Positions 43,831 through 55,379 of a stretch of 64,000 nt of DNA are shown here, piece after piece. The notes beneath the pieces are model-generated. The model searched no databases. It was not told where the DNA came from and saw nothing but the letters and a program-made list of their open reading frames with translations. The position numbers and the translations under genes are program-made. The stretch comes from Ophiura sarsii. Lineage: Eukaryota > Echinodermata > Ophiuroidea > Amphilepidida > Ophiuridae. The DNA lies in assembly GCA_035610835.1 (NCBI GenBank), contig CM069455.1, positions 43,206,928 to 43,270,927 of the forward strand. The letters are read 5' to 3'. The first letter of the stretch is position 1. Every line of letters starts with the position of its first letter.

Positions 43831-44056
43831 AATCAGTTCAACTATTAAGCCTATTCTTACCCCGGATCTTCCACCATATGTCGCGATTTACACGATTAAA
43901 TGAGATGTTACGAGATTGTAATTTCTCATTTAATCGTGTAAATCGCGACATATGGTGGAAGATCCGGGGTAAGAATAGGCTTAATAGTTGAACTGATTCT
44001 CCACCATATGTCGCGATTTACACGATTAAATGAGATGTTACGAGATTGTAATTTCT
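43831..44056. repeat. Perfect 75-bp inverted repeat plus a direct copy, at a probable LTR end
   Basis: 43831-43905 and 43924-43998 are exact complements around an 18-bp spacer. 43871-43925 is repeated directly at 44001-44055. On the minus strand the shared piece ends TTTAATCGTGTAAATCGCGACA-like (AATCGCGACA), followed 2 nt later by TGGTGGAAGATCCGGGG, which fits an LTR end followed by a primer-binding site, just upstream of the gag ATG. A candidate LTR body (TGTTAGATTTGAG...GAATAAAC...GCGACA) spans about 44009-44110. Confidence 0.8.
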
Positions 44057-44217
44057 TAAAACGATGAGATGCTTGTTTATTCAGCCATCTTGAATCTCTC
44101 AAATCTAACATTAAGTCATGGGCGAATCGGAACTTCGGAAGTCACTGGCTTGGCCGAACGATGAGGGCGTCATCACACTTAACAATGACAACTCATATCG
44201 CCACACTAACTACAATA

Positions 44218-44701
44218 TACGAGGGGTATTCAACCATCGAAAATCTCTGAACCGTGACATGTGTCAATAAAATAAACTTAAACTTATAAATAAACTGTAA
44301 GTCTTACCTCTTTCTCACGGAAAATTTGAAACATGTGGGTCATTTTTATCATGTAATTTAAGTACTATAAACATCATGGTCTCTGGGCACTGAAAATTGA
44401 CAAGAATCAGCATTATAAATCAAGCGCCAATATTAACACTGTTAACGCATGCATCTTAATGCATGTCATACACTTGTCTTTCAAATTTCCCGCCATTGTA
44501 ACATTTATTTCCTAACCAGTGCCCTGAGATCACGGTATTCACGGTGCTGAAATGTAATGATAAAAATGACCTAGGTTTTCGAAATGTTCTGTGAAAAAAG
44601 AGTAAGACTTACAGTTGAAGAATCATAAGTTTATTTGACTGACACGTGTCACGGTTCAGAGATTTTCAATGGTTGCAGGTATTTATTGAATGCCCCTCGT
44701 A
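44218..44701. mobile_element. TA-flanked mariner-type foldback (TACGAGGGG...)
   Basis: TACGAGGGGTATTCAA at the left and TTGAATGCCCCTCGTA at the right. Inner arms GAAAATCTCTGAACCGTGAC and ACGGTTCAGAGATTTTC pair. AAGTCTTAC/GTAAGACTT also pair. TA lies at 44218-44219 and 44700-44701. Non-coding. Confidence 0.9.
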
Positions 44702-44919
44702 GAATTCACTGAAATATTGTCACTGTTTTACCTTACAATTATATTGTCTCAAAATAATCCAAATTTGTTTAAACAAAATAATAAGGAACTTTTCATCAAT
44801 ATATAAACCAAAGTGCTAACACAATAGTCCCAGTGTTTTCTCTCAATTTTGAACATGCAAGGTGTCCTTACTTTTGATTGATAGTGTGTGTACTCGTTTA
44901 GCATTTCAGGTTGCAATAA

Positions 44920-45345
44920 TTACCGGAGTGTTTACTCATGTTGATAACTGCATCATTACTCTTCGATAAGGTCACCCGTGATGAATAAAAGAACCTTAGG
45001 AGTGTTTGGCTCCGGATGCTGATAACTGCATCATTACTCTTAGTCTTCGATGAGTTCACCCGAGTTGAAAAATATGAACCTTGATTACTACGGTTTATTC
45101 CAATTCTAAGAAAACGTTTGTTTTTACAACATTAGTCAAGGTTAAGTGATTGTATATTACGGTTATTTGCTCAATTGCTTTTACGCACGTTTAGGTTTTA
45201 TCCGTACAAACAAAAACCTTACAAAAAACTAATAGTTGGTTAATAGTTACGCATGTATAGTTATATATTATCTATACAAATAAAGATCTGACAAAAAGTT
45301 AAATATTTACGCACGTTTAGTTACTATCTGTACAAATAAAGACCT
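44920..45345. repeat. Two short degenerate tandem duplications
   Basis: TGATAACTGCATCATTACTCTT occurs twice about 75 bp apart (44940 and 45020), each followed by a TTCGATRAGKTCACCCG block. At 45180-45345 a 60-bp unit (TTACGCACGTTTAG...CTATACAAATAAAGAYCT) occurs about three times. Confidence 0.8.
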
Positions 45346-45440
45346 ATCAAAATACAAGCAACGTTAAAAAAGTGTCCCATGTAAAACATGATGTGTTGGA
45401 AGGCCATGGAAAATATGATAATGTTTTCACCCAATACATG

Positions 45441-46751
45441 TACAGCGTGTATTAAAAAGAACGCAACACTTTTTTTGTCGAGAGCTGTACGGTTACAGTA
45501 AAACACAAATCACTCTAAAACTTATATATTCTGTTAGGTCTACTTATTGGCTATCTCATAGTCAAATACAACGATATCGATTATTTATTCGCTGAGATAT
45601 TAAAGATATAAGTAGAGAAGTGCAAAACACGTTTTACATCGTTCGTTCTAAAAATTTGGATTTTGCCTGTCCGATTAGTGTTATGGGTTAACAGTTTAAC
45701 TATGTAACCTTAATGTCTGGAATGGTTTATCTTAATTTCCTTTGTTTGAGTAAGGTGGTACATAAAATCATTGAATCGTGTAATCTGATAATCATTCGAC
45801 CATTTGAATACGTCAATCAAAAATGGATCGCTTCCAGGGGCATGTTATTGGTTCCAAGATGGAGCCCCCGCATATAGGTCCCGGGCAGTTCACGACAGAC
45901 TGCAGAAATTATTTCCAAACAGAGTTGTTGGTATTTGACATGCTAGGGAGTGGCCTGCTTGCTCTCAAGATCTTACACCGTTATACTTTTTTTCTTTTGG
46001 GGTTATGTTAAGTCCCGAGTTTTCCAGACACCACCAACTACTCTCCAATATCTTAGGAACCACATCACAAACGCTATACAGGGAATCAGGCGCACTGGGA
46101 TGACACGTCAAGCAGTGCTTCACATGCAAGAACGTGCTCGTCGATGCATCTTAAAACAAGGACAGCATTTTGAGGGTCGAGCAGCACCATAATGTCCCAT
46201 TCACAACAGAGTAACAATGACTGATTCATACAAGACAATAACTACCTTCACTGGACTATTCCATTTGTTTATCTTTTGAATAATGTGCCATACTGTTTTA
46301 TTTATGACATTAACGAGAGAAAAAGAGAGAGGATTTGCAAACAGACTTTGTAATCTGGGTTTTCAAATAATTTATTGCCAGATTTAATTAATATTGATAT
46401 GATACTGTAATAGCCAGACATTTGATACCTTTAACATAACATTTTCTTCTCAGAATGATGAATTTGATTCAAATTATTTGAGTACAATGAGTTATTAAAG
46501 TGTCTTGCTAATATTCACCTGAAAAGAAAATCAGGCATACAGGATAAACGATGTAAAATGAGTTTTGCACTTGTCTACGTGTATCATTGATATCTCAACG
46601 AATCAATGATCGATATCGCTGTAATCTGACTATGTGATAGCCAATATGTAGACTTAACAAAATATATAAATTTCAGAGTGATTTGTGATTTACCGTTATC
46701 GTAGAGCTCGCGACAAAAAGTGTTGCGTGGTTTTTTTTTATACACCCTGTA
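45441..46751. mobile_element. Mariner-like element with about 200-bp inverted repeats and a dead transposase
   Basis: The left end TACAGCGTGTATTAAAAAG pairs with the right end CTTTTTATACACCCTGTA-like sequence (TACACCCTGTA). The inner arms continue pairing (ACGCAACACTTTTTTGTCG with CGACAAAAAGTGTTGCG; TATTGGCTATCTCATAGTCA with TGACTATGTGATAGCCAATA) to about 45640 and 46550. TA is at both boundaries. Between the arms lies a transposase C-terminal remnant (45835-46192) that is too short for the full gene, so the copy is an internally deleted derivative. Confidence 0.92.
45835..46192 (+). pseudogene. DDE transposase C-terminal remnant (mariner-like, DDE_3 type)
   Basis: One frame gives QDGAPAYRSRAVHDRLQKLF and PNRVVG, corresponding to the QDGAPAH motif of this family. 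A stop follows, then EWPACSQDLTPLYFF, corresponding to WPPRSPDLTPLDFF, whose last Asp is the third catalytic position and is Tyr here. After a one-base slip in a T-run, WGYVKSRVFQTPPTTLQYLR and MTRQAVLHMQERARRCI finish the protein at 46192. One stop, one frameshift and the lost acidic residue make it inactive. Confidence 0.9.
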
Positions 46752-46796
46752 GAATTACATGGTAGTTAACATGGGATTGAGATACATAATCCCATG

Positions 46797-47624
46797 TTAA
46801 AGGTCCAGCGACGTGCTCATGAAACTTATTTTCAAAAGTTACACAATATATTAATTCGAACATTTCACATGTTAATTTTTATAAAATGTGAATAAATATA
46901 TTTTAAAAAGATAAAATACGTTCGGTCGTATACCAATTACAAACCCTTCGCCAGAAACGCAATGAACCATGAAGTGGTTTGGGCGACTTCGCTGGTGACT
47001 TCACTCCGGGAGGAACTGAAGTGTCAATACGGTCAGATTCCCGGACTGACGTCACAGTTTCCGTGTTGTCTAAGAGGAGAATTTGTAGTCAGCAAACAAT
47101 GCACCACGGTCTAAAAATATGGCCACAAAATAACATGTGTATCAAGTTGTACAGGTTCCCTTACAAATGAAACAGTATCATGACCTCGATCTATTCATTC
47201 ACTGAATGTGATAATACGACTAATCCACTTGTGATTGTATGGTTTTGAATGCACACAGCATGGATACACATGTTTAAGGTTCGCGCGGTCATACAAATTG
47301 TTCAGCAAGGCATGATGATGGGAAAGGGCCAATATTGTAAAGAGTGTGTGAAGACATATTAGACCCTTATAATGTAGGTTTGTCACAATGTTACAGTGCA
47401 TTGTTGTCTAACTATGATTTCTCCTCTGTGTTATCTGGTAGAGCCGGTTTTTCAAAATACGTAGATCGTTTTTAACACTGATTTTGGGCGTATTTATGTT
47501 TTTTGTATATTTCTTCTTTCCCTTTAATGGATCGCTCATAAAATAAAATGTTAATTTTCGAAATCCGTTTGATTTTGTCTTTATTTTGATATGTAATAAA
47601 CGATGCATTTCGGTGGACCTTTAA
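46797..47624. mobile_element. TTAA-flanked element, family TTAAAGGTCCA
   Basis: TTAA at 46797-46800 and 47621-47624. The ends are TTAAAGGTCCAGCGACG and the complement of CATTTCGGTGGACCTTTAA. The inverted repeats are short (about 15 bp), unlike the long arms of other TTAAAGG elements. It starts about 45 bp after the preceding mariner element. Two minus-strand frames of 66-68 codons inside have no recognisable domain. Confidence 0.75.
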
Positions 47625-48018
47625 GTATCATGCCAGAATATAATCTGGTAGTCAAGAATACGCATTCCATGAAACACTGACAAGTTTAAGAATGTTTAAG
47701 ATTGAGCCATCCTTGTAAAAATATAAACTACGTACAGTATACGGTTTTTATATTTTGACAATAAACAATGAATATTGGATATCCTACATTCTTAAACTAT
47801 TTTGTCTTTTTCAAAGGCAGTTTTTGCCAGTTGAAAATCAAATTCCTATCCAAAAGTGGCCAGTGCGAGACATCGTCATTGAGTGGGATTTGTACTCTTG
47901 TCACTGAATTGATCATATCTCGGGTAAAATATAACGCGATGAAGTGTATTTGAAAAATAGAGCTTACCAACAGACTATTTTTTCCTTTATCGGACACTTT
48001 TTGACACGCCTGGTATAA
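47625..48018. other. No gene; one isolated mariner-like end
   Basis: GGACACTTTTTGACACGCCTGG followed by TATA at about 47993-48016 looks like the right end of a mariner-type element. No left end was found. Confidence 0.45.
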
Positions 48019-48285
48019 TACACACAGAAAAATGTTTACATAATTATGTTAAAAATAGAACTCCATAATTATTATGTAAACCTTTCACACAGTATTTGTG
48101 TACAAAATACACAAGTTATGTAAATAAAACTTGTGTATTGTGTACACAACTAAATTGTGCACAAAATACACAAGTTATGTTTACATAACTTGTGTAATTT
48201 GTACACATATACTGTGTGAAAGGTTTACATAATATTTATGGAGTTCTATTTTTAACATAATTATGTAAACATTTTTCTGTGTGTA
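48019..48285. mobile_element. TA-flanked full-length hairpin MITE
   Basis: 267 bp, TA at each end. Outer 48 bp arms (CACACAGAAAAATGTTTACA...) are exact complements. The interior is itself made of inverted repeats (ACACAAGTTATGT, ACATAACTTGTGT), so nearly the whole element folds on itself. Confidence 0.95.
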
Positions 48286-48590
48286 GTTGATTCATGAATA
48301 TTCGCCGCGGTCAATTTTCAGAAAGAGGTAATAGTGTAGCGGGATTGGATTTGAGTGTAGTGGTTTAATATTTATTTATTATATTTACCTGCACCTTACG
48401 CCTCGTTGTTGGTTATCTATTTTCAAATTGATGATAACGAATCGAATCACAATCTACATATCTAGGTTGAAACTGTACACATTATACAGGTGATAGGAAA
48501 TCTAAAAACATCGACATTTGGTATCTTTGCTCATCTGTGAAAGCGCACAAAACCCCAGGGTATGGGTGACAAGGGGCATCTACGATTGGA
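48286..48590. other. No gene seen
   Basis: Unremarkable sequence between a MITE and a LINE tail. Confidence 0.5.
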
Positions 48591-48780
48591 GCTCCAAGAC
48601 TGTGAAATTAATTGCCTATTTATATATTGGTCTCAGGTTAATAAACGAAACTTTTGCTTTCAAATTTAAGTTAAAAACATACCTGTTCAATGAGTTGTTT
48701 TTTTAATGTGGATACAGGCGCTTAAAGTTTTTCCATATATATAGTGCCTTTAGCGCTCATAATTGTGTGGATATGTGCCT
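48591..48780 (+). pseudogene. Probable LINE C-terminal tail
   Basis: The plus-strand frame ends NETFAFKFKLKTYLFNELFF, matching the usual LINE ending (SFK-x-x-LKTYLF). It is followed by GTGCCTTTAGCGCTCATAA, similar to LINE 3' UTR sequence. Strongly truncated. Confidence 0.55.
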
Positions 48781-48954
48781 CGTCACCATCACAACCGAGC
48801 GGATGTCATTTATCAGTCAACGTCGTCGAGCAGTATGACCGGTCCATTAAGGCTTCGCTTCACGCATGGACATTCGTGGACGAGTTGTAAAAACTTTGAA
48901 GTCTTTATATCTCGATGCACTACAATATCATCATAATGGGCCGCGACTTTATTT

Positions 48955-49325
48955 TTCTCGTAATACAGATTTGTAAACTATAGCGCCCTATATATCGATA
49001 TGGAACAGAAATACTAGTGGAACATATCGTTAGATTCTGACACCAGGCAATGGATAGCCTACGCTGAAACCGTTAGGTTAAAGAAATTCGGGGGTTGGTG
49101 GTCGGGGAGGATGGAAAACCAAGTCAAAACATATATTGGATTGCCTACTTTTCTTTTAACGGAATTTTCACGGAATAAAGCTAATTATATTGCAGTATAT
49201 TCCGTATAGAGGGCGCTATATTTTAGTATACTGCAACTGTTCGTATACAAATCTGTATTACGGAAAACTATCATTTGCCCCCCCCCCCCCCCCCACCACC
49301 CCCCCCCCCCCCCCCCCCCACCACC
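48955..49325. repeat. Inverted repeat followed by long poly-C
   Basis: TCGTAATACAGATTTGTAAAC and TATAGCGCCCTATA near 48957-49000 have inverted partners (TATAGAGGGCGCTATA, CAAATCTGTATTACG) near 49205-49265. C-runs interrupted by ACCACC or ACCACCTT occupy 49277-49320. Confidence 0.7.
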
Positions 49326-49329
49326 TTCT

Positions 49330-50256
49330 CTCTTTCTATAGTTAAGTCACTGCGCAGTCGTCATGATTTTTCTATTGCAATGCCTCTAGTATCATGGGTA
49401 GGTATATAAAATAGAATAAAAAACCCTGAACAATCGGCCTCAAGTTTGAATCTGAACGCCGTTTTAAATACGCCTGAAATAATTTTTAAAAAGTGGGTTT
49501 ACTCGTATTTTGTTACCTCACTCGCCCAATTCTGTTCAGCAATGATAACACCTCAATGTTGATCGGAAACGACATCAAAAGTTACAGCAACCAAACGGTC
49601 AGGCAAATGGGGAAATAATCCTATTTTACGGGGCCTGACCTACTCATATTTTCGAATCTTGAGATATTTTTTGATATAACAATTGAAAATATTTCTGTCT
49701 TCCTTTTTTTTTTTAAAGAAGAAACCCCAAAACAACAAGCAAACACACCTCTGGGTTCTGTCCACCACCTGATGAACATTTATTTTCTTCGTTGCCTTAT
49801 TAAAAATATTTATTAAAAGATACGAATAACGTCGATATGATTACACATTAGGTGCGCATACAGCACTATTTTGTTCACATTAGACCACCAAAAAATGGTT
49901 GTCCGAGAACACAGCTTCTCAGACCGTTTGTTTCGGGCTCTGCTTGAGTGCACATCCAAGTATGGAGACTCCGCCCTATTTTTTACATCATCGTGCATAT
50001 TCACACACTTCCCTGCATCAATACAATACCAAGGTTTTTGACTCTAGCGACAGAGAGCAATAGGCGCTTCAACCTGTTTTGAGCAAATTAGTGCTGTACA
50101 ATTTTGTCATTCATCAATACAATCTACTTCGCATTACACATATTTTTAAATACAAAGGCCAACTATTAATGGGTTTAAGATATGGTGTCAAAATTACCGT
50201 AATGATAAGATTTCGAGTTTTTTTAGTGATTTCATAGTTACAATTCAATTAACACT
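49330..50256. other. No gene seen
   Basis: No supportable features. A 63-codon minus frame at 49813-50004 is without domain. Confidence 0.5.
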
Positions 50257-50533
50257 TTAAAGGGGCACTGAGAGATACGTATAGGAATGCGCACTCAATT
50301 TACTAACTTCCATCTAAAAATGTTTACCTTATGTCATATCGATATATATCACATCAAAATTATCAGCACCGCTCGCTCCATAAATGGTTTCAATCAAATT
50401 TCTATGTACATGTAGCACCATTATTCAACCTTCTCCATACATTGCACTTCGGGGTTCCTACATACCTTATCTATTGAAACAATTATTTTTTCAAAATTTC
50501 ATTTTTCTCGGCAAATTCTCGGTGCACCTTTAA
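50257..50533. mobile_element. TTAA-flanked MITE, family TTAAAGGGGCACTG
   Basis: TTAA at 50257-50260 and 50530-50533. The ends TTAAAGGGGCACTGAGAG and CTCGGTGCACCTTTAA are imperfect complements. Short inverted repeats, no coding. Confidence 0.78.
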
Positions 50534-50689
50534 ACAACGATTGACATATTTAGCTTATTTGTTATTGCGAGTACAGTACGTTAAACTTTTTCGTCGCTGG
50601 CGCTAATAATAGGACAACGATTACAAAACGATTAATCTATCATATAAATAGAACGTTCTGAGTTATACTTGGTCAAAGAAGAGGCATCT

Positions 50690-50741
50690 TGGGAGATCTG
50701 TTTTGTATGGTTTATGGTAATAGCCGCGTGGAAAGTGTTAA
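50690..50741. mobile_element. MITE of the TTAACACTTTCC family, right-end fragment
   Basis: Only about 50 bp remain: AGATCTGTTTTGTATGG, AATAGCCGCGTGGAAAGTG and TTAA. Confidence 0.82.
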
Positions 50742-52065
50742 ACACCATACATATTTAATATCAAGACATAATAATTGAAATGATATGTAATCCCAGATTA
50801 GTTTCCGTTCAATTGGATGAACACAGGAGAAATCAAAAGCATTATACGAAACTTGATAAAGGATTGTTATAAACAATTATTACAAATTAAAAAAACAACT
50901 ACGTGAAATATAGTACAGTCCTCCTAAAAGGTTACTGACCGGGTGATAGAAATATTGAATTAAATAAAAACAATATGTAATTATTTCTCTTCTTCAGTTA
51001 AAGATAGTGTTTACGAATCGCGAAAATCGGTAAACAATTCATAAAGCTACACCGAAAGAATGAAACAAAGTGCAGTTTCTATTTCGCACTTGTTTTAGAA
51101 CACACATACAATGGGATACGGCATTTTTTACCAAAAACTGATTTAGCTATGTTGGCAACACATTTTGAGGAAAAAAAGCAATTTTGGGGCAATATATTTA
51201 AAAAATCAGCATTTTAAGTCAAATCGGATACCAAAAATGGACTTCTCGACTCATTTCCTTTCCAAAAATGTATACTATTGCATACTTCAAAAAAAGTTAC
51301 AGCGCTTGATAAATTTTGAGTTTATTTACAGCTTTTCCATAGTAATATAAATAAATTAATATACAATATTGAATGTGTCTGCACCTAGATTTATTTCGAG
51401 AATTTTCATATTTACACTAAAAGATTGTATTTAATAGTCAGTGAACGTTGTCAATAAAATTATAAATGACACGTGTTTGGTTTGACAATTCACCAAACAA
51501 ATGATTTAATTAAGGAAAAGGTAAACACCCAAAAGGGCCAAAAGTGTTTTTCTAAAGTATACATGTCATGACAATTTATTTTTGGTCAATGGAAATGGCG
51601 GCCATAAATGTGTATGTGTTGTTTTGAAAAAGAAAATTACAAATTAATGCACGCGCGCTGATTTTGATGTGTGAATAATGGCACGACCCCACAGGGGAGT
51701 GCTATTGTGAAAGTGCATTGATTTTTCTAATTTTTCGAGGAAACATCATACGCATGTATTGACCTAATTCATACACGACACTATACAAATCAAAATTCAC
51801 AAATTGAGCATAATGTTGATATATGCAAACGAATAAAAACGTCTTAACAAGTTAGCTTTCCCACTGGCTGAAAAAGAAAATAGCAACCATTTTCGTGACA
51901 CTGACATGTTAGCTGACTGTCTTGACAAGTTATTTATATGAGACAAACTCACGACCTCCCTGTTTCAATTGATGGTGATCTTTAATCAAGATTTAAAGAG
52001 TGAAAAGCATTAGATGCCTTTAGAAATGCTGCGAAAATTTATTTTATTTTCATTTTTACTGATTT
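50742..52065. other. No gene; partial foldback relative
   Basis: 51180-51330 resembles the right arm of the foldback at 38255-38825 (TTTCCTTTCCAAAAATGTATACT, TTACAGCGCT). The remainder shows nothing supportable. Confidence 0.5.
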
Positions 52066-52301
52066 GGAAAAGGTGTATGTTAGGTCCCAGTTTCTGGACG
52101 GTATCGTCCGATACTGGAACACCCAGTATCGTTCGATATTGTACCAGTATCGCCCGATACTGGAACATTAAAACGTTCCATTATCGCTCGATACTGGAAC
52201 AGTAAAATCGTACAAGTATCGAGCGATACTGGCAACCTTTATAATCCAGTATTGAACGATACTGGTATACCAGTATCTGGGACCTTAAATACACCTTTTC
52301 C
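52066..52301. mobile_element. Palindromic-array element (CCAGTATCG family), copy E
   Basis: Outer inverted repeats are GGAAAAGGTGTATGTTAGG and the complement of CCTTAAATACACCTTTTCC, the best preserved in the family. About five to six palindromic units lie inside, in the orientation of copies A and D. The flanking 9-mers match poorly, so the target duplication has decayed or boundaries are slightly off. Confidence 0.88.
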
Positions 52302-52450
52302 ACCGAACTTTTGAAAAAAATCATTGCATGAGCGCGATGAGAGGGTTTCTACATGTATATATAATTTATTTAAAGACATGCCCTCTTAAAATGATCATAT
52401 TATCTCAAAAGGGTTTTCTGTGAGACAAAAGTCCCTGATTACTGTGAGAC

Positions 52451-53009
52451 AAAGTCCCTGACTAGGCGCTTTGATGTTGGCTTATCCAAAATCAATAATC
52501 GGTACTAAAAATCTAAAATACATTAAATGAGCAAATTTCTTTTTCGTAGTTCGATACCTCATTCATAAAAATCGAATGGATATTGTTGATGTTATGATTG
52601 TTTAATCGACCACAACTACCAAAACAATTCTTGCACTAAAATTGGGTTTCAATGGGATATCCTTGCTGAAGTGTGTGATTACGCATTGAAAATGTGTGTG
52701 TACCGATTCCTTGTCGATGCCTGTTACCCATTCGTCCCCATACCTGACTGGTTGATAACGCACAGAGTGGACAATACAAATCAATGATATCCCATCAATC
52801 CCATAGGAAACCAACTCTATAGTGCAACTTTGTTGTCGTTATTTGTGGTATTTGAAATCATCATAAATTCGAAATTATCCATTCGATCTTTATGAATGAG
52901 GTATCAAACTACGGAGAAGAAATTTGCCCATTTAATGTTCATCTCAGATGTTTTGTACCAATTATTGATTTTGGATTAGCTAACATCAAAGCGCCTAGTC
53001 AGGGACTTT
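52451..53009. mobile_element. Inverted-repeat element AAAGTCCCTGACTAGG
   Basis: AAAGTCCCTGACTAGGCGCT and AGCGCCTAGTCAGGGACTTT-type ends are exact. Arms of about 130-150 bp pair (ATCCAAAATCAATAATYGGTAC; TTGATACCTCATTCATAAA and complement). TGAGACAAAGTCCCTGA is also duplicated just outside the left end. Confidence 0.88.
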
Positions 53010-53089
53010 TTGTGCTAGGTGTATATCTTGCCGAACATGGCATCACGCAGCTACACGTTTTATAGTGAATGTAATGTACTACGAGGGTC

Positions 53090-54139
53090 ATTCAATAAGT
53101 TCTACCTCCTACCTCATAACTTTATTATTATATGAGCCAGTCTTATCAAATATCACACGATTGTAGCTTGGAACCTCAGCTACAAATCCAATATAAATTG
53201 ATATGAGTACCGGTTGTACTTTTCCGGACATGCAGTGAGAACCAAACCTCGATTTAGTGTGACGGAAACGGATGAAAAACAGCAAAATATCGCCGAAGTG
53301 CTTTTCTATTGGCCTATTGTAAGAGGCAAAACATACCTATCGGTCAATTATAACCGTTCTAAATGTCAGATATCTCTTTAACAGACTATAAACAATAAAG
53401 TTGACAGATTGGTTTGGAAAAATATGCCCTCTGATTAGCCAGATCCAGGTCAGGGCAACCATTGAGCTTACCCCTCCCCTAGAGAACCCTGTAAAAGTCA
53501 TATTTGACTTTCATGATAACTAAGCGATCTTCAATATATCCAACTAAATGGAGGGATCTAAGTCTGTCAAAACGATAATTTTCTATCATTGACTACTTGA
53601 GTGACTATTCTGAAGGTTGCACATAAGTAAAACTCATAAAGTGACTATTATGGTAAAGATTTAACATTCGAGGCATCATTGTGGCTAAGTTGTAACAACG
53701 AACATTTGACTAATGGTAGTATTCTGGTACGCCAAAGGTATAGCAATACATTTGAGTTGATAGTACACTATTTGCAAGCCTACACGAGTTAATATTGTTT
53801 ACAATCTTATCTAAACATGATAATACTCTAATTTATTCAGATATTATTCATTCATTTCTATTTTCAGTATTTGAATCATGCTCTTATATCTAACCATACA
53901 TTACGAAAAAACACCCGAAAACATGTGTATATTTTTAAGGTAATTTTCTGTGTCCGTTGTCCAAAATCTCTCTCTGGCTTCGACCGCGTCATAACAAAAG
54001 TAAAACAGATATCAATTATCATTTACTACACAATTGTAGCTATGATTCGGAGCTATAATCATGACAAATGTCATGAGGTTGACATTAATATTATCGATGT
54101 TATGAGGGAGGAGGTAGAACTTATTGAATGACCCTCGTA
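53090..54139. mobile_element. Mariner-type element, ends TACGAGGGTCATTCAATAAG
   Basis: The left TACGAGGGTCATTCAATAAG and right CTTATTGAATGACCCTCGTA are exact complements. The arms extend to about 48 bp (GTTCTACCTCCT...CATAAC) with a short insertion. TA at both ends. 1,050 bp, but interior frames (up to 86 codons) show no DDE or HTH motifs, so it is non-autonomous. Confidence 0.92.
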
Positions 54140-54292
54140 TTATCGATTAATCTCACCAAAACCAATCGGGTGAACGTGAAGGATGGTAATGCAAATAGCC
54201 ACAAAAATGATGAGTGAGGTTCAGAATAAAGCAGTAGGCTACTGAGAAATCTCAGAACATTGGATTAATTCTTATGACGTCCCTAGTTCATG

Positions 54293-55379
54293 TACACAGT
54301 TTAACAAAAATAAGTTCCCCTTTAGATTATGCCTGAAAATTTTAAAATAAGTTACTCCATCGAAAGGATGTTCACAGCAAATGATGTTCACAGTAACACT
54401 ACAACGCGGCTATAACTACGCAGGTGTTGTAATGCTTGAATGAGCACACATGGAATTGGGGAATACCTCATTTCAAAAGCAGCCAGTAGGGAGGTCACGC
54501 TGCATGTCATATTTTGTTATACGCAAGAAAACAATGGAGTCTCAGTGACTGAATATTTGCTAGAAATAGCTTCGGAAAATGGTCTATTTGGGCATCTCAA
54601 AAACTGAGAAACGTCTTAAAAATCATGTAGAATTTTAGAGGAGGGTCAATAACATCTGCAGAACGGTAAAATGTATAGTTTTAAACACGTTTGGTGACCA
54701 AATTGATGTCGTAAAATGTTGGAAAATTCACGTTTTGAAAATCCGTGGTCTTAAAAATTACAGAATCCTAACTCATTCTAAACCTCACCAAATCATGAAA
54801 TGAATCCTCGTCTACAAAAAAGTCCATGTACGTATTGCTCTATCTGCTTGGAGATAGCGAAGACCACGGAAACCTTATAGCTTTATACCACGGAATGAAA
54901 TCTGCCATAGACATTACATGGCGAAAATCGTACAGATTTGCACTGCAGACCTCTGTGTAGGGAGTGTTGACAATAGCATGACAATAGCAAGGTCGTTTGA
55001 CTATTGTGTTTGTGCATGTTTGTGACGACTGACCCCGTTTAACAATCTTCATAGCTTTCATATAGAGCTTGGGTGACCTAACTATTGACTGAAAGTTGCT
55101 AAAAGTTTAATATCGCGTGTGCGGTGTTCAAGCAAAGACCCTGGTTCAAGTTGCTTAACCATCCTGCTTCAATACATCATTTAGCAACTTTTGAATTGAG
55201 GTATTCCTCCATTCAATGTGTGCCCATTCAAGCATTACAACACCTGCGTAGTTATATCCCGTTCTAGTGTTGATGTGAACATGTACATTATGTATGCCAA
55301 AATCGTTTCGATAGAGTAACTCAATTTAAAAAATGTCAGGCATAATCTAAAGGGGCACTTATTTTTGTTGAACTGTGTA
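54293..55379. mobile_element. TA-flanked element with about 190-bp arms, ends TACACAGTTTAACAAAAATA
   Basis: Left arm 54293-54480 pairs with right arm about 55195-55379, including CCCCTTTAGATTATGCCTGA, ACTACGCAGGTGTTGTAATG and GGAATACCTCA blocks. The 700-bp interior holds a 73-codon minus frame without recognised domain and a 70-bp block whose exact inverted copy lies outside at 55856-55925. Confidence 0.88.
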
